A stretch of 64,000 nt of DNA from the NCBI GenBank assembly GCA_025060105.1, contig JANXCS010000002.1, positions 248,001 through 312,000 on the forward strand, in the 5' to 3' direction. A program made the position numbers and the translations under genes. Under the pieces are notes generated by a model. It did not search any database. It was not told where the DNA came from and worked only from the letters and a program-made list of their open reading frames with translations. Below are positions 8,901 to 21,362 of this stretch, piece after piece. Every line of letters begins with the position of its first letter. Position 1 is the first letter of the stretch. Origin of the DNA: Pseudothermotoga sp. GTDB taxonomy: Bacteria; Thermotogota; Thermotogae; Thermotogales; DSM-5069.

Positions 8901-10196
8901 GACAATGACAGAAGGACCGTACCAATAACCTGATACGATTTCACAATCTGCACCTATACACTCAATGTTTTGAAGCAGCTTCAAGAAATTGCCAGAAACT
9001 GTGAACTGTTCTATCGGTTCAACAATCTTTCCATCAACCACTCTATAACCGTTAGCACCTAAAGAAAATTCTCCAGAGACGGGCCTAACTCCTGAATGTA
9101 AACCATCGAGCGCAGTTACTACCAATCCTTCCCCCAAGTTTTCGATCAATTCTTGATAGTTTGTTGAACCGACTTGCATCACGACGTTCAGAGGAACACA
9201 TCTTTGGTTGAAAACGTTTCCAGTTGGCCTTATACCTTCTTTCTTTGCCGATCTTATTGAGTGGAAAAACGTGGTCAGAACACCGCGATCTATGAATTTT
9301 TTCTGCGTGGTTGGAACGCCTTCGTTATCGAATGAACGCTTCACTGGAAGTTGCTCAAAAAATGGATCTTCCAGGATTGTGAGGTTATCAGACGCGATCT
9401 TTTCTTGTAATTTTCCTTTTAAAGGTGAAAGACCCTTTTGTACAGCCTCAGCTGAGAAAATAGACATAAACGCGAGGAAAAGTTGCGCAAATACATCCCT
9501 TCGAAGCAAAAGTCGATACCTACCACTTTTAACGGTTTGAGCTCCAAGTTGAGAAACTGCTTCCAAGGCAGCTTCTTCAGCTATCTTGTCTACATCGAGT
9601 TCAATCGGACTTGAAGCATACCACGCACGAAAACCTCTTTTAGGTTTCTTCCCATCGGAGGCGACAAGATATACGAAAGCGGAACCAAATCCAAAGCTCT
9701 CCTCTAACTCTAAACCTTTCGTATTGAACAAAAGAATTTCATTCCTTTGATGACCATAGCCGCTCATGATAACGGTTTGCACTCTTTTATCGTAAGACAT
9801 GGCTTTCTCTTCCATTCTTTTTGACAAATTTATCTTTTCCTTTACTGACAGATCTTCGAATGGATCTTCGTATCTGAAAGGTTCACGCTGTGGTTTCTCA
9901 CCCCAGATGCTATCTTCATCGAGCGTGTCGGTGATCAAAAAGTTCTCGTAAGCACTGTTCACAAGGAATTCTGCAGAGCTTTCGTCCAGAATCTCCACTG
10001 TGGCAAAACAAGATTTTTTCTTTTTCACTGCTTTGAGAGTTGCTCGCTTCGATGAGGCATCGGTATAATTTTCTATTTTACCTTTACTCACAACAACTTC
10101 GAACTCCCTTTGATTCGAAACGACCACTTCACAATCATCAAAGCCTTTATCTTTAGCCAGTGAAAAAACTTTCTCTGCAAATTTTTTCTCGTTCAT
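8874..10196 (-). CDS. pmbA: TldD/PmbA family protein, PmbA subunit
   Basis: 440 residues of the PmbA (TldE) subunit, the non-catalytic partner of the TldD metalloprotease; the heterodimer trims unfolded peptides such as microcin B17 precursor or CcdA. It lacks the HExxxH zinc motif, as expected for this subunit, and has the family segments FVYLVASDGKK, LPVKRSFDNEGVPTTQ and GVRPVSGEFSLGANGYRV. Its ATG overlaps the tldD stop by 4 nt (ATGA), so the two are coupled. The 3' end overlaps the ABC ATPase gene on the other strand by 27 nt. The true substrate in Thermotogales is not known. Confidence 0.92.
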   Translation of the reverse strand: MNEKKFAEKVFSLAKDKGFDDCEVVVSNQREFEVVVSKGKIENYTDASSKRATLKAVKKKKSCFATVEILDESSAEFLVNSAYENFLITDTLDEDSIWGEKPQREPFRYEDPFEDLSVKEKINLSKRMEEKAMSYDKRVQTVIMSGYGHQRNEILLFNTKGLELEESFGFGSAFVYLVASDGKKPKRGFRAWYASSPIELDVDKIAEEAALEAVSQLGAQTVKSGRYRLLLRRDVFAQLFLAFMSIFSAEAVQKGLSPLKGKLQEKIASDNLTILEDPFFEQLPVKRSFDNEGVPTTQKKFIDRGVLTTFFHSIRSAKKEGIRPTGNVFNQRCVPLNVVMQVGSTNYQELIENLGEGLVVTALDGLHSGVRPVSGEFSLGANGYRVVDGKIVEPIEQFTVSGNFLKLLQNIECIGADCEIVSGYWYGPSVIVSELDVAGN

Positions 10197-11581
10197 TTTC
10201 TTCGCCCCCCAACAATCAATTCTCTGACCCGAATGGTCGGCTGACCAACGTCGGCAGGTACCCCACCAGATATGGAACCGCATATTCCCTGACCACGAGC
10301 AAGATCATTTCCAACCATGTCTATGTTGTTGATGACCTCAATACCTTTGCCTATCAAAGTCGCGCCACGCACGGCTTTAGTGATCCTTCCCTTTTCGATG
10401 AGGTAACCTTCCATAACTGCAAAATTGAATTCTCCAGTAGCTGGATGGACAGACCCGCCACCCATACGCTTTGCGTAAAGTCCGTAGTCTGTGGCTGATA
10501 TGATCTCTTCTGGCAAGTACTTACCAGCCATTATGAATGTGTTGCTCATCCTTGAGGTTGGAATGTATTTATAACTCTCCCTACGACCACAACCGTTGGG
10601 TTTTAGCCCCATTTTCTTGGAATGGAAAATATCGACCAAATAGTTTTTCAGCACACCATTTTCAATGAGCACATTGCGTTGTGTCGGTGTTCCTTCATCA
10701 TCAATGTTACTTGATCCCCACGCGTTAGGTATAGTCCCGTCGTCGACAGCAGTGATACATTCGGCTGCAACCTTCTGACCAAGTTTGTCTGCAAAAACAG
10801 ATGCCCCCTTTGCTACGGATGTGGCTTCCAATGCGTGCCCACAAGCTTCATGAAAAATAACTCCGCCGAACTCGTTTGCTATTACAACTGGCATCTTGCC
10901 TACGGGAGCATACTCAGCTCTAACCATCCTATCGGCTATTCTAGCTGCTTCCGCCCCAATGTCTTCAGGACTATGAAAGTTGAAAAACTCAAAACCCATA
11001 GAAGCACCAGGACCATAAAATCCCGACTCTTGCTCACCATCTTTCGTAGCAACCGCTGTGACCATGAGCCTTGTTTTGATTCGCCTATCATTTCCCACTA
11101 TTCCCTCCGAATTTGCAATGAACACCTTTTGATCGTAGTCCCAGTATCGAACAACAACTTGCGTGATGAGACTAGAGTAGTTCTTTGCTCCTTCGTGCGC
11201 AAGTTTTAGAATTCTCGCTTTTTCTGTCTTCGAAATATCCAACGGATAAAAAATCACACGATTAAAATTCTTCACATCCAAGTTCTTCATATTTAAAGGC
11301 TTTTCAACAGGTTGACGCACTTCGAGAACTTCGATCAATCTATCAATCATGTTCAACAGCTGCTTCTCATTCGGATCGTTCGTATAAGCGTAAACTTGTT
11401 GATCATCCTTGAACAACCTGATACCTACACCAAAATTTCTTTCGCTAGTTGCTACGTCAATCTTTCCGTCAACCATGGTTATCTTCGTATCGAACCTGTC
11501 TTCGGCAAAAATTTCAACAAAATCTGCTCCCAATCTTAGGCCATAACCTATGACTCGTTCAACCAAACTTGCTTCTAACAA
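10193..11581 (-). CDS. tldD: TldD metalloprotease
   Basis: 462 residues of the catalytic TldD subunit. The zinc-binding HExxxH motif is HEACGH at residues 244-249, within GGVIFHEACGHALEA, and downstream come SSNIDDEGTPTQR, a GRRESY segment, TRMSNTFI and VRGATLIGKG typical of the family. Together with PmbA it forms a barrel-shaped protease for unfolded peptides. The TTG start at 11581 is preceded by GAGGTGATGCAA, which gives good spacing. tldD and pmbA form a two-gene operon facing away from the THUMP-domain methyltransferase gene. Confidence 0.95.
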   Translation of the reverse strand: MLEASLVERVIGYGLRLGADFVEIFAEDRFDTKITMVDGKIDVATSERNFGVGIRLFKDDQQVYAYTNDPNEKQLLNMIDRLIEVLEVRQPVEKPLNMKNLDVKNFNRVIFYPLDISKTEKARILKLAHEGAKNYSSLITQVVVRYWDYDQKVFIANSEGIVGNDRRIKTRLMVTAVATKDGEQESGFYGPGASMGFEFFNFHSPEDIGAEAARIADRMVRAEYAPVGKMPVVIANEFGGVIFHEACGHALEATSVAKGASVFADKLGQKVAAECITAVDDGTIPNAWGSSNIDDEGTPTQRNVLIENGVLKNYLVDIFHSKKMGLKPNGCGRRESYKYIPTSRMSNTFIMAGKYLPEEIISATDYGLYAKRMGGGSVHPATGEFNFAVMEGYLIEKGRITKAVRGATLIGKGIEVINNIDMVGNDLARGQGICGSISGGVPADVGQPTIRVRELIVGGRRK

Positions 11582-11601
11582 ATTGCATCACCTCAGAACA
11601 A

Positions 11602-11609
11602 ATTGTAGC
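11602..11609 (-). promoter_or_regulatory. candidate extended -10 element for tldD-pmbA
   Basis: On the minus strand TGCTACAAT, an extended -10 form, lies about 20 nt upstream of the TTG start. No good -35 hexamer is seen at 16-18 nt, so this is tentative. Confidence 0.3.
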
Positions 11610-11666
11610 ATTTTAGGTTCGCAAAGCGTACATGTTCCTGTTTTATACTCTCTTCGGTGATGAAAA

Positions 11667-12746
11667 CTGGAACTCGTTGCTTTATGTACATCGGGCCTTG
11701 AGGGTGCCGTTTGTAAAGAGATCAAAGAACTGGGTTTCAAGATAATCAAAGTAACAGCTGGACATGTTCATTTTTCCGCCGATTTGAGAGACATCCCGCG
11801 TATCAATGTTTGTCTATACAGCGCCGAACGAGTATTGATACTCCTTGCTGATTTCGAAGCCAGAAATTTCGATGAACTGTTTGAAGGGACTTTCAGTGCT
11901 AATTGGCAGGATTTCATACACGATCGAGGTACTCTAATCGTTGAAAAGGTCAAAGTTAGAAATTCCAAACTATCAGCCACGGGTGCCATAGCTTCGGTAG
12001 TCAAAAAAGCAATATATGAGAAGATACATTCCACTAAAGATCCAGATGGAATAAATTACCCTCTCTACGTGTACATAAAGAACGATAGAGTTTCAATACT
12101 CCTCGATACAACTGGACCAAACGCGCTGAGCAAAAGGGGCTATAGATTGAAGGTTTCCACCGCACCTTTAAGAGAAACTATAGCAGCTGGACTAATCATC
12201 GTTAGTGATTGGGATAGAGAAAAACTACTTGTAGATCCTTTTTGCGGTAGTGGAACGATATGCATAGAAGCAGCAAGAATGGCTTTAGATTTAATGAACA
12301 CTAAGCGAGGATTTGCGTTTCAAACTTGGCCAATTTTTAAAGGTTCAACGACCTTTGATTCCACTGAACAAAAGAAGAAAAAAAGTGAGGTTGTTTCACT
12401 CGGTTTCGACAAAGATCCCCATGCCATAAAAATCGCCCGCGAAAATTCGTTGCGCGCAGAAGTTAATGATAACACAAAGTTTTTATGTAAACCTCTCGAG
12501 AAGCTGGGGAAATTCAAAAACGTACATGTGGTGACAAATCCTCCTTATGGTGTGAGAATTCGAAATAGCAAAGAGAATTTACACCTAACTCTCAAAAAGT
12601 TGTTCGATACATTTGAAAACTCGACAGTATGTTTAGCTAGTCCAGACGGTGAACTAGAAGAGTTATTTAAAACCAAAGCATCGAAAAAGCTGCGTTTTCA
12701 AAACAGTGGTATATGGACTTGGTTCTACATTTTTAACTCGAATTGA
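11667..12746 (+). CDS. THUMP-domain class I SAM-dependent RNA methyltransferase, probable CTG start
   Basis: About 359 residues: an N-terminal ferredoxin-like/THUMP RNA-binding part (residues 1-150) and a Rossmann methyltransferase domain with VDPFCGSGTICIEAA (SAM binding) and the N-methyltransferase motif TNPPYG. This is the YpsC/RlmL-N family that methylates N2 of guanine in 23S rRNA. The expected N-terminus (ELVALCTSGLEGAVCKEIK) is coded from 11667, but two in-frame stops (11658-11663) lie just upstream and the only start-like codon is CTG at 11667, preceded by GGTGAT. An ATG at 11660 is out of frame by one base. The first conventional start would be TTG at 11784, which would remove 39 conserved residues. 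So this is a CTG start, a frameshifted gene or a sequence error. Confidence 0.82.
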   Translation: MELVALCTSGLEGAVCKEIKELGFKIIKVTAGHVHFSADLRDIPRINVCLYSAERVLILLADFEARNFDELFEGTFSANWQDFIHDRGTLIVEKVKVRNSKLSATGAIASVVKKAIYEKIHSTKDPDGINYPLYVYIKNDRVSILLDTTGPNALSKRGYRLKVSTAPLRETIAAGLIIVSDWDREKLLVDPFCGSGTICIEAARMALDLMNTKRGFAFQTWPIFKGSTTFDSTEQKKKKSEVVSLGFDKDPHAIKIARENSLRAEVNDNTKFLCKPLEKLGKFKNVHVVTNPPYGVRIRNSKENLHLTLKKLFDTFENSTVCLASPDGELEELFKTKASKKLRFQNSGIWTWFYIFNSN

Positions 12747-12770
12747 AAAAGGGCCCTTTTGGGCCCTTTT
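12747..12770. terminator. bidirectional intrinsic terminator
   Basis: Perfect 10-bp inverted repeat AAAAGGGCCC / GGGCCCTTTT with a TTTT loop, giving a GC-rich stem followed by a T-run on either strand. It separates the converging THUMP methyltransferase and rpoC genes and can serve both. Confidence 0.9.
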
Positions 12771-12790
12771 GTTCTCTTCTTAGAGGAAAT

Positions 12791-15700
12791 TTAAGCCATT
12801 TTTTCTTCTTCCGCAGCACGAGGAGTTTCTTCAATTTGAATGTTGGCAAAGATTTCTAACCCAGTCCCAGCAGGTATGAGCTGACCAACTATGACGTTTT
12901 CTTTCAAACCTTGCAGATAGTCAACCCTACCCTCGATGGCTGCTTCAGTTAGAACTTGTGGCGTCTGCTGGAACGAAGCTGCGCTTAGCCAACCTTCTTG
13001 CTCCAGAGAAGCTTTGGTGATTCTCAACAATCTTCTTCTATACTTCATTGGCTCTTTAGGAGCGATTTGATAAACCGTAGGTCTACCATCCTCAATTACG
13101 ACAATTTCCTTGATCCCAGCGTTGACAGATTTCTCAACAATTTCTTCCGTGACTTCCGCACCTTCAGGAGCAATTTGAACGATCTCATCGTTCACTTTTG
13201 CTACGACTCTCTTGGCTAGAATCTTCCCAACAACAGCACTCCTGTTGCTCTGTACGTGAGCATTAGATTTCAGTATCTCGTTGTTTATTCTCATAGCTTC
13301 AGCGAGTGGGAGCAGTTCTCCCGGCAAGAAATCTGTGTCACCTGGATCTACTACTTCGACTCTTCCGAGCATCTGCCTGATGATTATCTCAAAATGTTTA
13401 TTGTGAATCTCAACTCCTTGTTCAACGTAAACCTTTTGAGTTTCTCTGAGCAAGTACATCGCTGTAGCTTCAACACCAAGTGTATCCATAAATTTTCTCA
13501 GTTTCACAGCACCTGTCGTGAGCATTTGGCCAGGTAGTACCTTCTGGCCTCTAGTGACATTTTCTTTGACTTTATCTGGTATTTCATATTCGTATATTTC
13601 CCCAGCGAGATCTTCAATATAGATCTTCTTCTTACCATCCACTTCTTTTATATCCCTCACGAAACCTGCGACTGAACTGAACACACCTTCAGGTTCTTTG
13701 AGTTTTTTCCTCGCCTCGAACAACTCTTCAGCTCTTGGCAATCCTTGTGTTATATCTGCGGCTGTCGCTATACCTCCAGTGTGGAACGTTCTCATCGTGA
13801 GCTGTGTTCCAGGTTCGCCGATCGATTGAGCTGCAATTATTCCAACTGCTTCACCAACGTTGACCACTTTGTGGTTAGACAGATCCATACCGTAGCACAT
13901 TGCGCACACACCGCGTTCGGCTTCACAAGTCAATGGTGATCTCACGTAGATGTTTGGTCGCACTTTAACTGTTCTCACACCATTTTGTTCAAGTATAACA
14001 GCCGTTGTTTCATCTATTTCTTCTTGATAAACAAGTAGCTGCTTTTCACCCTTCTTGTCCCAGATTACCTCTTGAGATATAGTCCCAACGATGGGATAAA
14101 TCTTTATCTTGATCTGCCTCTTACCAGCATTGCGAGCGTTGCGGATCAGATCCCAGCTGACTTCCGTACCAACTTCGTAAATCGTACCATCTTCAAGTTT
14201 GATCTCTTCATTCGTTACAGCGTAAGAAATTGGCAACTGCAAACTCTGAAGATCCAGAGTTTGTTCAATGCACACGGGGACAGACACAACATATTTAGAT
14301 AGGAATTCAGCGTCCTCATCGGATAGTAAGCAATTTCTAGCATATTCTTTGTCAGTCTTTGGATTTCTCACCACTTCACCAGTCAGAGGATCCAAAACGT
14401 CTTTTGCCAGAACCCTGCCGAACAAAAAGTCTTTCAACTTTTGAACCGTCAAAGCGTCGCTCACAAGCTCCATTGCCTTAATTCCGTTTTCCGTCCCGCA
14501 ATCAGTCATCGTTATGAACACACTCTGTGCGACGTCAACGAGTCTTCTCGTTAGATAACCAGCAGAAGATGTTCGAAGAGCAGTATCCGCAGCACCTTTT
14601 CTTGCGCCATGTGTTGATATGAAGAACTCAAGTGAATTCAAACCCTCCCGGAAATTCGAAATTATTGGTATTTCAATAGTTTTTCCGGAGGGATCAGCCA
14701 TCAAACCTCTCATACCTGCCAACTGCTTGACCTGGTCTATGTTACCCCTCGCACCCGAGTTGACCATCATGTAGACCGGATTGAATGGATTTTCCCCGAG
14801 TGCTTCGTAGGTAACCTTTTGAACATCCTCCGTTGCTTTGGTCCAAACTCTTATGATTTCTTTGTATCTTTCTTCGTAGGTGAGGAAACCTTCGGCGTAC
14901 TCCGCTTCAATTCTCTCGACTTTTTGTAATGCCTCTTTGATGATTTCATCCTTCTTCGGTGACACGACTAAATCTTTCAACGATATAGTTAATCCCGAGA
15001 TGGTGGCATAATGAAAACCTAGATCTTTCATGTCGTCAAGTAAATCAGCCGTGGCTTCCATACCGTGCCTCTTAAAGGTTTCATATATGAGGTCTTTGAT
15101 TTCTTTCTTGCCAAACGTTTTAGTATAATCTCTCAGATCTTCGGGAACGATCTCGTTGAATATGATTCGTCCAACAGTAGTCTTGACGATCTCTTCTTTT
15201 CCATTCTTTCTAACTTTTGCTAAAACTGGGGTGTGAAGACCAACGAAACCCAACGAATGGGCCAAGATAGCTTCTTCAGGCGAGCCGAATTTGTAGTCAA
15301 CTTTATCCTTACTAACTGAATCGTAATTGTTGTTCACAGCCGTTAGATAGTAAATACCAACAATTATATCTTTTCCAGGCATAGAAATGGGTTTACCGTG
15401 TGCTGGAGATATGATGTTGTATCTAGACAACATGAGATATCTGGCTTCAGCTTGTGCAGCAGCAGATAGAGGCACATGAACTGCCATTTGGTCTCCATCG
15501 AAATCCGCATTGAAAGGTGGACAAACGAGTGGATGCAATTGTATAGCGTTTCCTTCTATGAGTTTCGGCTCGAACGCTTGTATGGACATCCTATGTAGAG
15601 TCGGTGCTCGGTTCAAAAGTACAGTTTGTCCCTTGATAACCTCTTCAAGGACATCGAACGCCTCTGGCATTTCGCGCTCAATGATGGCTTTTTTGAGCTT

Positions 15701-17743
15701 TCTAGCTGTTCTGCTACTTTCCCCACCTTCCTCGATCAGTCTTTCAAGTATGAAGGGTTTGAAAAGTTCAAGCGCCATTTTCTTTGGAAGACCACATTGG
15801 TGAATTTTTAACTCTGGACCAACAACTATAACTGCTCTTCCAGAGTAATCCACTCGTTTGCCAAGCAAGTTCCTTCTGAATCGACCTTTCTTACCTTTAA
15901 CAAGATCAGTCAAAGATTTCAGAGGTCGACCATTTCTGTCAGCAACCGGCCTTCCCATTCTACCGTTGTAAATCAAACTATCGACGGCCTCTTGCAACAT
16001 TCTCATTTCATTTCGAACCATAACCTCCGGTGCATTCAACTCCAGGAATCTTTTCAATCTGTTGTTTCTGTTTATGACTCTTCTGTATAAATCGTTTAAA
16101 TCTGTAGTTGCAAATCTTCCGCCGTCTATTTGGATCATGGGTCTCAGCTCTGGAGGTATCACCGGCAATGCTTCTAAGACCATCCATTCAGGTCTTGTAC
16201 CTGACTTGATCAAGCTCTTAACGATCTTCAATCTCCTAAGAAGTTTCAAAGCTCTTCCGCTACTTTTTGGAAGCTGTGTAAGCTCTGATTCTATTTGTGC
16301 CCTAAGTTTCTCAAGATCTATCATTTCAAGTAGTTTTTTTACAGCCGCAGCACCGTACTGTGCCTCTATCTTTCCGGGATAGAGCTCCTTGTAAGCTTCG
16401 TACTCATTCTCGGTGACGATGGAACCCACAGTTATGCCTGTTTCTTTCGAGAGTTCTTCATCTATTTTTGTGATAGCGAGGATTGGCCTATCGTTCTCAA
16501 CCTCGGTTTCTACAGAGAATTGATTAGGATAGTATTCTTCGAACAATTTATACTCAGTCAGAGACAAATATTCATCCTCGAAAAGGAATCTGTCTGCGAG
16601 ATAATCACCTGCTTTGACTCTGTCTCCATCATTTACATACGCCAAAGCTCCTTCAAAGATTGGATATTTCTTCTCAACAGCAACCTGTTCAACATAGATG
16701 AACCCAGATGATAGCACTTCGTAGGAACCATCCTCCAAAGGCCTCACGTTTAGATCCCTGCTGAATACCACCTTTCCAGAGGACGGGCTCTTTACCGCTT
16801 GAATTACACCTGCAGTCCAAATTTGATCACCAGCTTTGATCTTCGATCCATTTTTTACAGTGAGTCTCGAGCAGAACGGAATAGAGACGATCATGGGTTG
16901 TTCTTTGCTCGTTGCGAGTGGCTTCAACGTCAAACTTGATGTTAAATCGTCTATTTCGATCGTTCCATCGAATGGAGCATAAAGTGCTGGGATTTCCTTT
17001 TCAGCCACAATGATGTCATTCTGGGAAACTTCCTGTCCATTTTTGACCAGAAGGATCATTCCAGGAAAAACCTGCATTTGCGACCGAACGACGTTACGTA
17101 CTATGATCCAAGTTATTGTTCTCCCTGTGTTTGAACGCTCATTCTTCAGACTCACTTCACCGTCTATCTCTGATATCACCGGAGTTTTTGGATTCTTGAC
17201 TATGACAGCTTGCTCTGCCTCAAAATCAAGAACCTTTTTGTATATGTTGTATTCAGTCTCATAGATTACATCTGCTTCAGCAAACTGAGTCTTCTTGGGA
17301 TTAGTAACGATGTATGCCTTCTCTATAATCCGTCTACTACCGTAATAAATTATGTTCTCTAAGTCTCGAGCTGATATGTTGAGCAAAGTGGAGAGTATGC
17401 TCGGAGTACTTTTGAGGTACCATATGTGAACCACTGGCGCAGCGAGTTCGATGTGACCCATTCTTTTGCGTCTAGCATCTTTAGATTCAACTCTCACACC
17501 GCATCTTTCGCAAACAGTTCCTTCATATTTCTTACCTTTGTATTTTCCACAAGCACACTCGTAATCCTTGGTTGGACCAAAAATCTTCTCACAGAAAAGT
17601 CCATCTCGCTCTGGCTTGAAAGTTCTGTAATTTATCGTCTCAGGTTTCTTTACCTCACCACTTGACCAGCTTCTGATAGCGTCTGGGGAAGCAACACCTA
17701 TTTTTACCGACGCAATCTTTCGCTTGAAGGTAGAAATAGCCAT
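12791..17743 (-). CDS. rpoC: DNA-directed RNA polymerase subunit beta'
   Basis: 1650 residues. The N-terminal zinc site is C63, C65, C78, C81; the catalytic Mg-binding motif NADFDGDQM is in the centre; the second zinc site is in [18 protein letters not shown]; and trigger-loop/bridge-helix regions (TRTFHTGG-type segment, here [12 protein letters not shown]) are intact. Residues about 152-443 form a large insertion rich in barrel-sandwich-hybrid-like repeats (for example [33 protein letters not shown]), a known feature of Thermotogales and Thermus beta'. The ATG at 17743 follows AAGGAGGG at 7 nt; an upstream in-frame start would overlap rpoB without a ribosome binding site. It lies 25 nt after rpoB and is followed by a strong terminator. 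Confidence 0.98.
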   Translation of the reverse strand: MAISTFKRKIASVKIGVASPDAIRSWSSGEVKKPETINYRTFKPERDGLFCEKIFGPTKDYECACGKYKGKKYEGTVCERCGVRVESKDARRKRMGHIELAAPVVHIWYLKSTPSILSTLLNISARDLENIIYYGSRRIIEKAYIVTNPKKTQFAEADVIYETEYNIYKKVLDFEAEQAVIVKNPKTPVISEIDGEVSLKNERSNTGRTITWIIVRNVVRSQMQVFPGMILLVKNGQEVSQNDIIVAEKEIPALYAPFDGTIEIDDLTSSLTLKPLATSKEQPMIVSIPFCSRLTVKNGSKIKAGDQIWTAGVIQAVKSPSSGKVVFSRDLNVRPLEDGSYEVLSSGFIYVEQVAVEKKYPIFEGALAYVNDGDRVKAGDYLADRFLFEDEYLSLTEYKLFEEYYPNQFSVETEVENDRPILAITKIDEELSKETGITVGSIVTENEYEAYKELYPGKIEAQYGAAAVKKLLEMIDLEKLRAQIESELTQLPKSSGRALKLLRRLKIVKSLIKSGTRPEWMVLEALPVIPPELRPMIQIDGGRFATTDLNDLYRRVINRNNRLKRFLELNAPEVMVRNEMRMLQEAVDSLIYNGRMGRPVADRNGRPLKSLTDLVKGKKGRFRRNLLGKRVDYSGRAVIVVGPELKIHQCGLPKKMALELFKPFILERLIEEGGESSRTARKLKKAIIEREMPEAFDVLEEVIKGQTVLLNRAPTLHRMSIQAFEPKLIEGNAIQLHPLVCPPFNADFDGDQMAVHVPLSAAAQAEARYLMLSRYNIISPAHGKPISMPGKDIIVGIYYLTAVNNNYDSVSKDKVDYKFGSPEEAILAHSLGFVGLHTPVLAKVRKNGKEEIVKTTVGRIIFNEIVPEDLRDYTKTFGKKEIKDLIYETFKRHGMEATADLLDDMKDLGFHYATISGLTISLKDLVVSPKKDEIIKEALQKVERIEAEYAEGFLTYEERYKEIIRVWTKATEDVQKVTYEALGENPFNPVYMMVNSGARGNIDQVKQLAGMRGLMADPSGKTIEIPIISNFREGLNSLEFFISTHGARKGAADTALRTSSAGYLTRRLVDVAQSVFITMTDCGTENGIKAMELVSDALTVQKLKDFLFGRVLAKDVLDPLTGEVVRNPKTDKEYARNCLLSDEDAEFLSKYVVSVPVCIEQTLDLQSLQLPISYAVTNEEIKLEDGTIYEVGTEVSWDLIRNARNAGKRQIKIKIYPIVGTISQEVIWDKKGEKQLLVYQEEIDETTAVILEQNGVRTVKVRPNIYVRSPLTCEAERGVCAMCYGMDLSNHKVVNVGEAVGIIAAQSIGEPGTQLTMRTFHTGGIATAADITQGLPRAEELFEARKKLKEPEGVFSSVAGFVRDIKEVDGKKKIYIEDLAGEIYEYEIPDKVKENVTRGQKVLPGQMLTTGAVKLRKFMDTLGVEATAMYLLRETQKVYVEQGVEIHNKHFEIIIRQMLGRVEVVDPGDTDFLPGELLPLAEAMRINNEILKSNAHVQSNRSAVVGKILAKRVVAKVNDEIVQIAPEGAEVTEEIVEKSVNAGIKEIVVIEDGRPTVYQIAPKEPMKYRRRLLRITKASLEQEGWLSAASFQQTPQVLTEAAIEGRVDYLQGLKENVIVGQLIPAGTGLEIFANIQIEETPRAAEEEKMA

Positions 17744-17768
17744 CTTTCTTCCCTCCTTGGCGCCCAAT

Positions 17769-20700
17769 TTAGAATCTGTCAATATCTACTTCGTTGCCAT
17801 TTTCGTCGTAAACTCTTACGTCGAGCGCCAGACCTCTGAGTTCTTTGATTAACACCCTGAAACTTTCAGGTACACCAGGTTCGGGAATATTTTTACCCTT
17901 GAGAATAGCTTTATACACTTCGTTTCGTCCTTTAATATCGTCAGATTTTATCGTGAGCATCTCGTTCAAAGTATGTGCTGCGCCATGCGCTTCCAAAGCC
18001 CAGACCTCCATTTCACCAAATCTCTGGCCTCCAAACTGAGCTTTTCCACCAAGAGGTTGCTGATGAATAAGAGAGTATGGACCTGTAGACCTGGCGTGTA
18101 TCTTGTCACGTGCTATGTGTATGAGCTTCATCATGTATATGCATCCGACGACGACAGGTTCTGCGAACGGTTCACCCGTTCTTCCGTCTCTTAGAATAAC
18201 TTTGCCAGAAGGATCGTTTTCGTCATCGCCTTCTTCTAATCCAACGATCTTCCTTTCTTTGTACAACCACGGAAGGATGTCTTCCTCTTTGGCCCCATCG
18301 AAAACGGGTGAAGCAAACCAGCTGTTAGTCAATTTCGCTAACCATCCGAGGTGCGTTTCTAGAATCTGTCCGACGTTCATCCTAGAAGGTACTCCGAGAG
18401 GACTCAAAACAATCTGCACTGGAGTGCCATCCGGTAAGAAAGGCATATCTTCCTTTGGAAGAATCTTGGAAACTACACCTTTATTTCCATGTCGACCGGC
18501 AAGTTTGTCTCCAACTTCGAGTGTCTTTCTGCTCGCTACATAAACCTTGACCAGTTTATTCACACCTGGTCCGAGTTCCGCGACGTCCTCCTTGTCAAAA
18601 ACTTGGACGTCGATGACCCTACCTTCGGTACCGTGCGGTAGCCTCAGAGAAGTGTCTTTGACATCTTTTCCTCGCTCACCGAAGACGGATCTTATTATCT
18701 TCTCCTCAGGAGTCGTCTCACCCTCACCTTTTGGGGTAACTTTGCCAACAAGAATATCTTGAGGCCTTACGTATGCACCAATTCTAACTATACCGTTTTC
18801 ATCGAGGTTCTTCAGGGTCTCTTTGTTGACGTTTGGAATATCCGCCGTGATTTCCTCCGGTCCAAGTCTCGTGTCTCGAGCTTGAGTTTCATAAACTTCT
18901 ATGTGAATGGATGTGAAAACATCATCCTCGAGTAGCTCTTCGCTGACGAGAATCGCATCTTCAAAGTTATAACCTTCCCAAGACATGAAAGCAACCAAGA
19001 TGTTTCGACCAAGAGCAAGCTCACCCATGTCAGTCGCTGGGCCATCTGCGATAACTTCACCTTTTCTCACACGTTCGCCCACATTCACTATTGGTCTTTG
19101 ATTTATGACAGTATCTTGATTAGTTCTAACAAATTTCATCAATCTGTATTCGTCGAAAATCGGTTTTCCATCTTTGTACATGAGGTTTCCATTTTCATCT
19201 GTTCTATGCACAACAATCCTTCTAGCATCAACTTTTTTCACTATTCCATCGTGTTTTGCTGTCACAAGATATCCAGAATAAAGCGCAGCATCGTGTTCAA
19301 CACCTGTAGCCACAAAAGGCGCTTCGGGTTTCAATAATGGAACAGCTTGTCGTTGCATGTTGGATCCCATTAAAGCTCTGTTCGCATCATCGTGCTCTAG
19401 GAACGGTATCAGAGAAGTTGATACAGACACGATCTGTTTCGTAGACACATCCATGAACTGAACTTTTTCTTTCTCTACATACAAGATCTTTTGCAAATAT
19501 CTTACAGGTACTCTGTCTTCGACAATCATCATATCTTGATCAACTTTCACAGTACAGGGTGCGATACAGTAGTGTTCTTCTTCATCTGCTGTCAAGTACA
19601 CAATCTCATCCGTGACCTTACCTTTTCTAACTCGCCTGTAAGGAGTCGTCAGAAAACCAAATTTATCAACTGTCGCATAAACAGCGAGTGAAGTTATCAA
19701 ACCTATGTTCGCGCCCTCTGGAGTTTCGATAGGGCACATTCTTCCGTAGTGGGAATGATGAACATCACGAACTTCGAATCTGGCCCTTTCTCTTTTCAAA
19801 CCACCTGGACCAACAGCAGTTAATCTTCTTTTATGAGTCAGCTCCGCAAGTGGATTCACTTGTTCCATAAACTGTGAGAGAGGACTTGTGGCAAAGAACT
19901 GATTCACACCTGCAATGATGGTTTTTATGTTGATCAAACTCTGAACGGAGATTTTATCCAGTGAGTTGTAGAGAGTCAATCTTTCTTGAATGAGCCTTTG
20001 AGCTTTAGAAAAAGCCCTTTCAAACTCTAGTTTAATGAGCTCACCAACTGTTCTGACCCTTTTATTTCCGAGGTGATCCTTGGTATCCATGATTTCGGGA
20101 TTCTTACTTACTTCCAACAAGTACCTGGTAGCCAGCACGAGATCCATAGGTGTGAGAACAAGATCTGAAGGCTCGTAGTTCATCTTTTCAGCTTCTGCTT
20201 CACTCAATTTCTTGACTTGAACAAGGTATTTTTTGTAAGCTTGCTGTAGTTTCCGATTTATCTTATATCGGCCAACTTCCGAGAGCTCAAACCTTTCTGG
20301 AGTGAAATATAAACTATTAAGATAAGCCTTAGCTGCATTAACCCTCGGTATTTCGCCTGGTCTTAGCTTCCTATAGATCTCTATGTATGCTTTATTTGAA
20401 TCAACTTCTCCGTAAGTACTGTTGAGTTTTTCCAACGTTTTCTGCGCCACCGGGTGTGCTCTCACAATGGTTGTAAGTTTTGACTCAAGGATCGTTTTTG
20501 CAGCGTGTTCTGTTAATACGCCTCCACGTTCGACAATCTTTTTCCCTTCGACGACAACGTCTTGAAGAATTATTGAACCTACAGCTTTCATCATGGTGTA
20601 CTCATCTTCTGCATCTATGATTTCTGGAAAGAGATCCAGTATATCAAGATCGTTCTCGTAACCCAAAGCCTTGAACAACAAAAATAGATTTATTCTCCTC

Positions 20701-21287
20701 TTTCGATCTATGCGTGCATAGAACATATCATCTGCTGTGTTGTAAAGGATTTCTAGCCAAGCACCCCTAACTGGTAAAAAGTGCGCAACATAAATGGGAG
20801 CTGCTGCTTGAGTTTTCGGTATTTCATCAACAAAATAAACTCCAGGAGCTCTCACAAGCTGGTTTACGACCACACGTTCTGCTCCATTGATTACGAAAGT
20901 ACCATTATCTGTCATGTACGGTATCGATCCTAGGAAAGCCTCTTCCTCTCTCATTTCACCGGTGTTGATGTCCGTTATGCGAACAGTTGCGTATATGGGA
21001 ACTTGGTAAGTTAAACCTTTTTGCTTGCATTCTTCTATTGATGCGTTAGGTTCACCAACCCTTGTGGAGACAAATTCTAATACAAAACCCTTTTCACCTT
21101 TTCTCAAATCACCTTTATGAGGTTGAGAAGTTATCGGGGAGAACTTCTTCAATATTTCCATTAAACCATTTTGCAAGAAATCTCTGTAGGACTCGATTTG
21201 GATGGCAATCAAGTTTGGAACTTTCAGAGCATCAACAGTGCGACCGAAAGTTAAACGCTCGCGCTTACCATAGAGAACCGCTCGCAT
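17769..21287 (-). CDS. rpoB: DNA-directed RNA polymerase subunit beta
   Basis: 1172 residues of the beta subunit. Landmarks include the rifampicin-pocket region ([20 protein letters not shown], then [13 protein letters not shown]), [19 protein letters not shown], the [12 protein letters not shown] motif, and the C-terminal [20 protein letters not shown] and [17 protein letters not shown] segments. The ATG is preceded by GAGGTGATAAA. It lies downstream of rplL, separated by a hairpin at 21378-21406, and upstream of rpoC. In the rifampicin region the residues I can see (Q, H, R) are the sensitive wild-type ones, though Thermotogales show natural differences in susceptibility. Confidence 0.98.
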   Translation of the reverse strand: MRAVLYGKRERLTFGRTVDALKVPNLIAIQIESYRDFLQNGLMEILKKFSPITSQPHKGDLRKGEKGFVLEFVSTRVGEPNASIEECKQKGLTYQVPIYATVRITDINTGEMREEEAFLGSIPYMTDNGTFVINGAERVVVNQLVRAPGVYFVDEIPKTQAAAPIYVAHFLPVRGAWLEILYNTADDMFYARIDRKRRINLFLLFKALGYENDLDILDLFPEIIDAEDEYTMMKAVGSIILQDVVVEGKKIVERGGVLTEHAAKTILESKLTTIVRAHPVAQKTLEKLNSTYGEVDSNKAYIEIYRKLRPGEIPRVNAAKAYLNSLYFTPERFELSEVGRYKINRKLQQAYKKYLVQVKKLSEAEAEKMNYEPSDLVLTPMDLVLATRYLLEVSKNPEIMDTKDHLGNKRVRTVGELIKLEFERAFSKAQRLIQERLTLYNSLDKISVQSLINIKTIIAGVNQFFATSPLSQFMEQVNPLAELTHKRRLTAVGPGGLKRERARFEVRDVHHSHYGRMCPIETPEGANIGLITSLAVYATVDKFGFLTTPYRRVRKGKVTDEIVYLTADEEEHYCIAPCTVKVDQDMMIVEDRVPVRYLQKILYVEKEKVQFMDVSTKQIVSVSTSLIPFLEHDDANRALMGSNMQRQAVPLLKPEAPFVATGVEHDAALYSGYLVTAKHDGIVKKVDARRIVVHRTDENGNLMYKDGKPIFDEYRLMKFVRTNQDTVINQRPIVNVGERVRKGEVIADGPATDMGELALGRNILVAFMSWEGYNFEDAILVSEELLEDDVFTSIHIEVYETQARDTRLGPEEITADIPNVNKETLKNLDENGIVRIGAYVRPQDILVGKVTPKGEGETTPEEKIIRSVFGERGKDVKDTSLRLPHGTEGRVIDVQVFDKEDVAELGPGVNKLVKVYVASRKTLEVGDKLAGRHGNKGVVSKILPKEDMPFLPDGTPVQIVLSPLGVPSRMNVGQILETHLGWLAKLTNSWFASPVFDGAKEEDILPWLYKERKIVGLEEGDDENDPSGKVILRDGRTGEPFAEPVVVGCIYMMKLIHIARDKIHARSTGPYSLIHQQPLGGKAQFGGQRFGEMEVWALEAHGAAHTLNEMLTIKSDDIKGRNEVYKAILKGKNIPEPGVPESFRVLIKELRGLALDVRVYDENGNEVDIDRF

Positions 21288-21362
21288 TTTATCACCTCGT
21301 CAGATCAGCGGAGTGGAAGCACAGGGAACTGAACGAAGCCTAGGACGCAGGCACGCCTAAAT

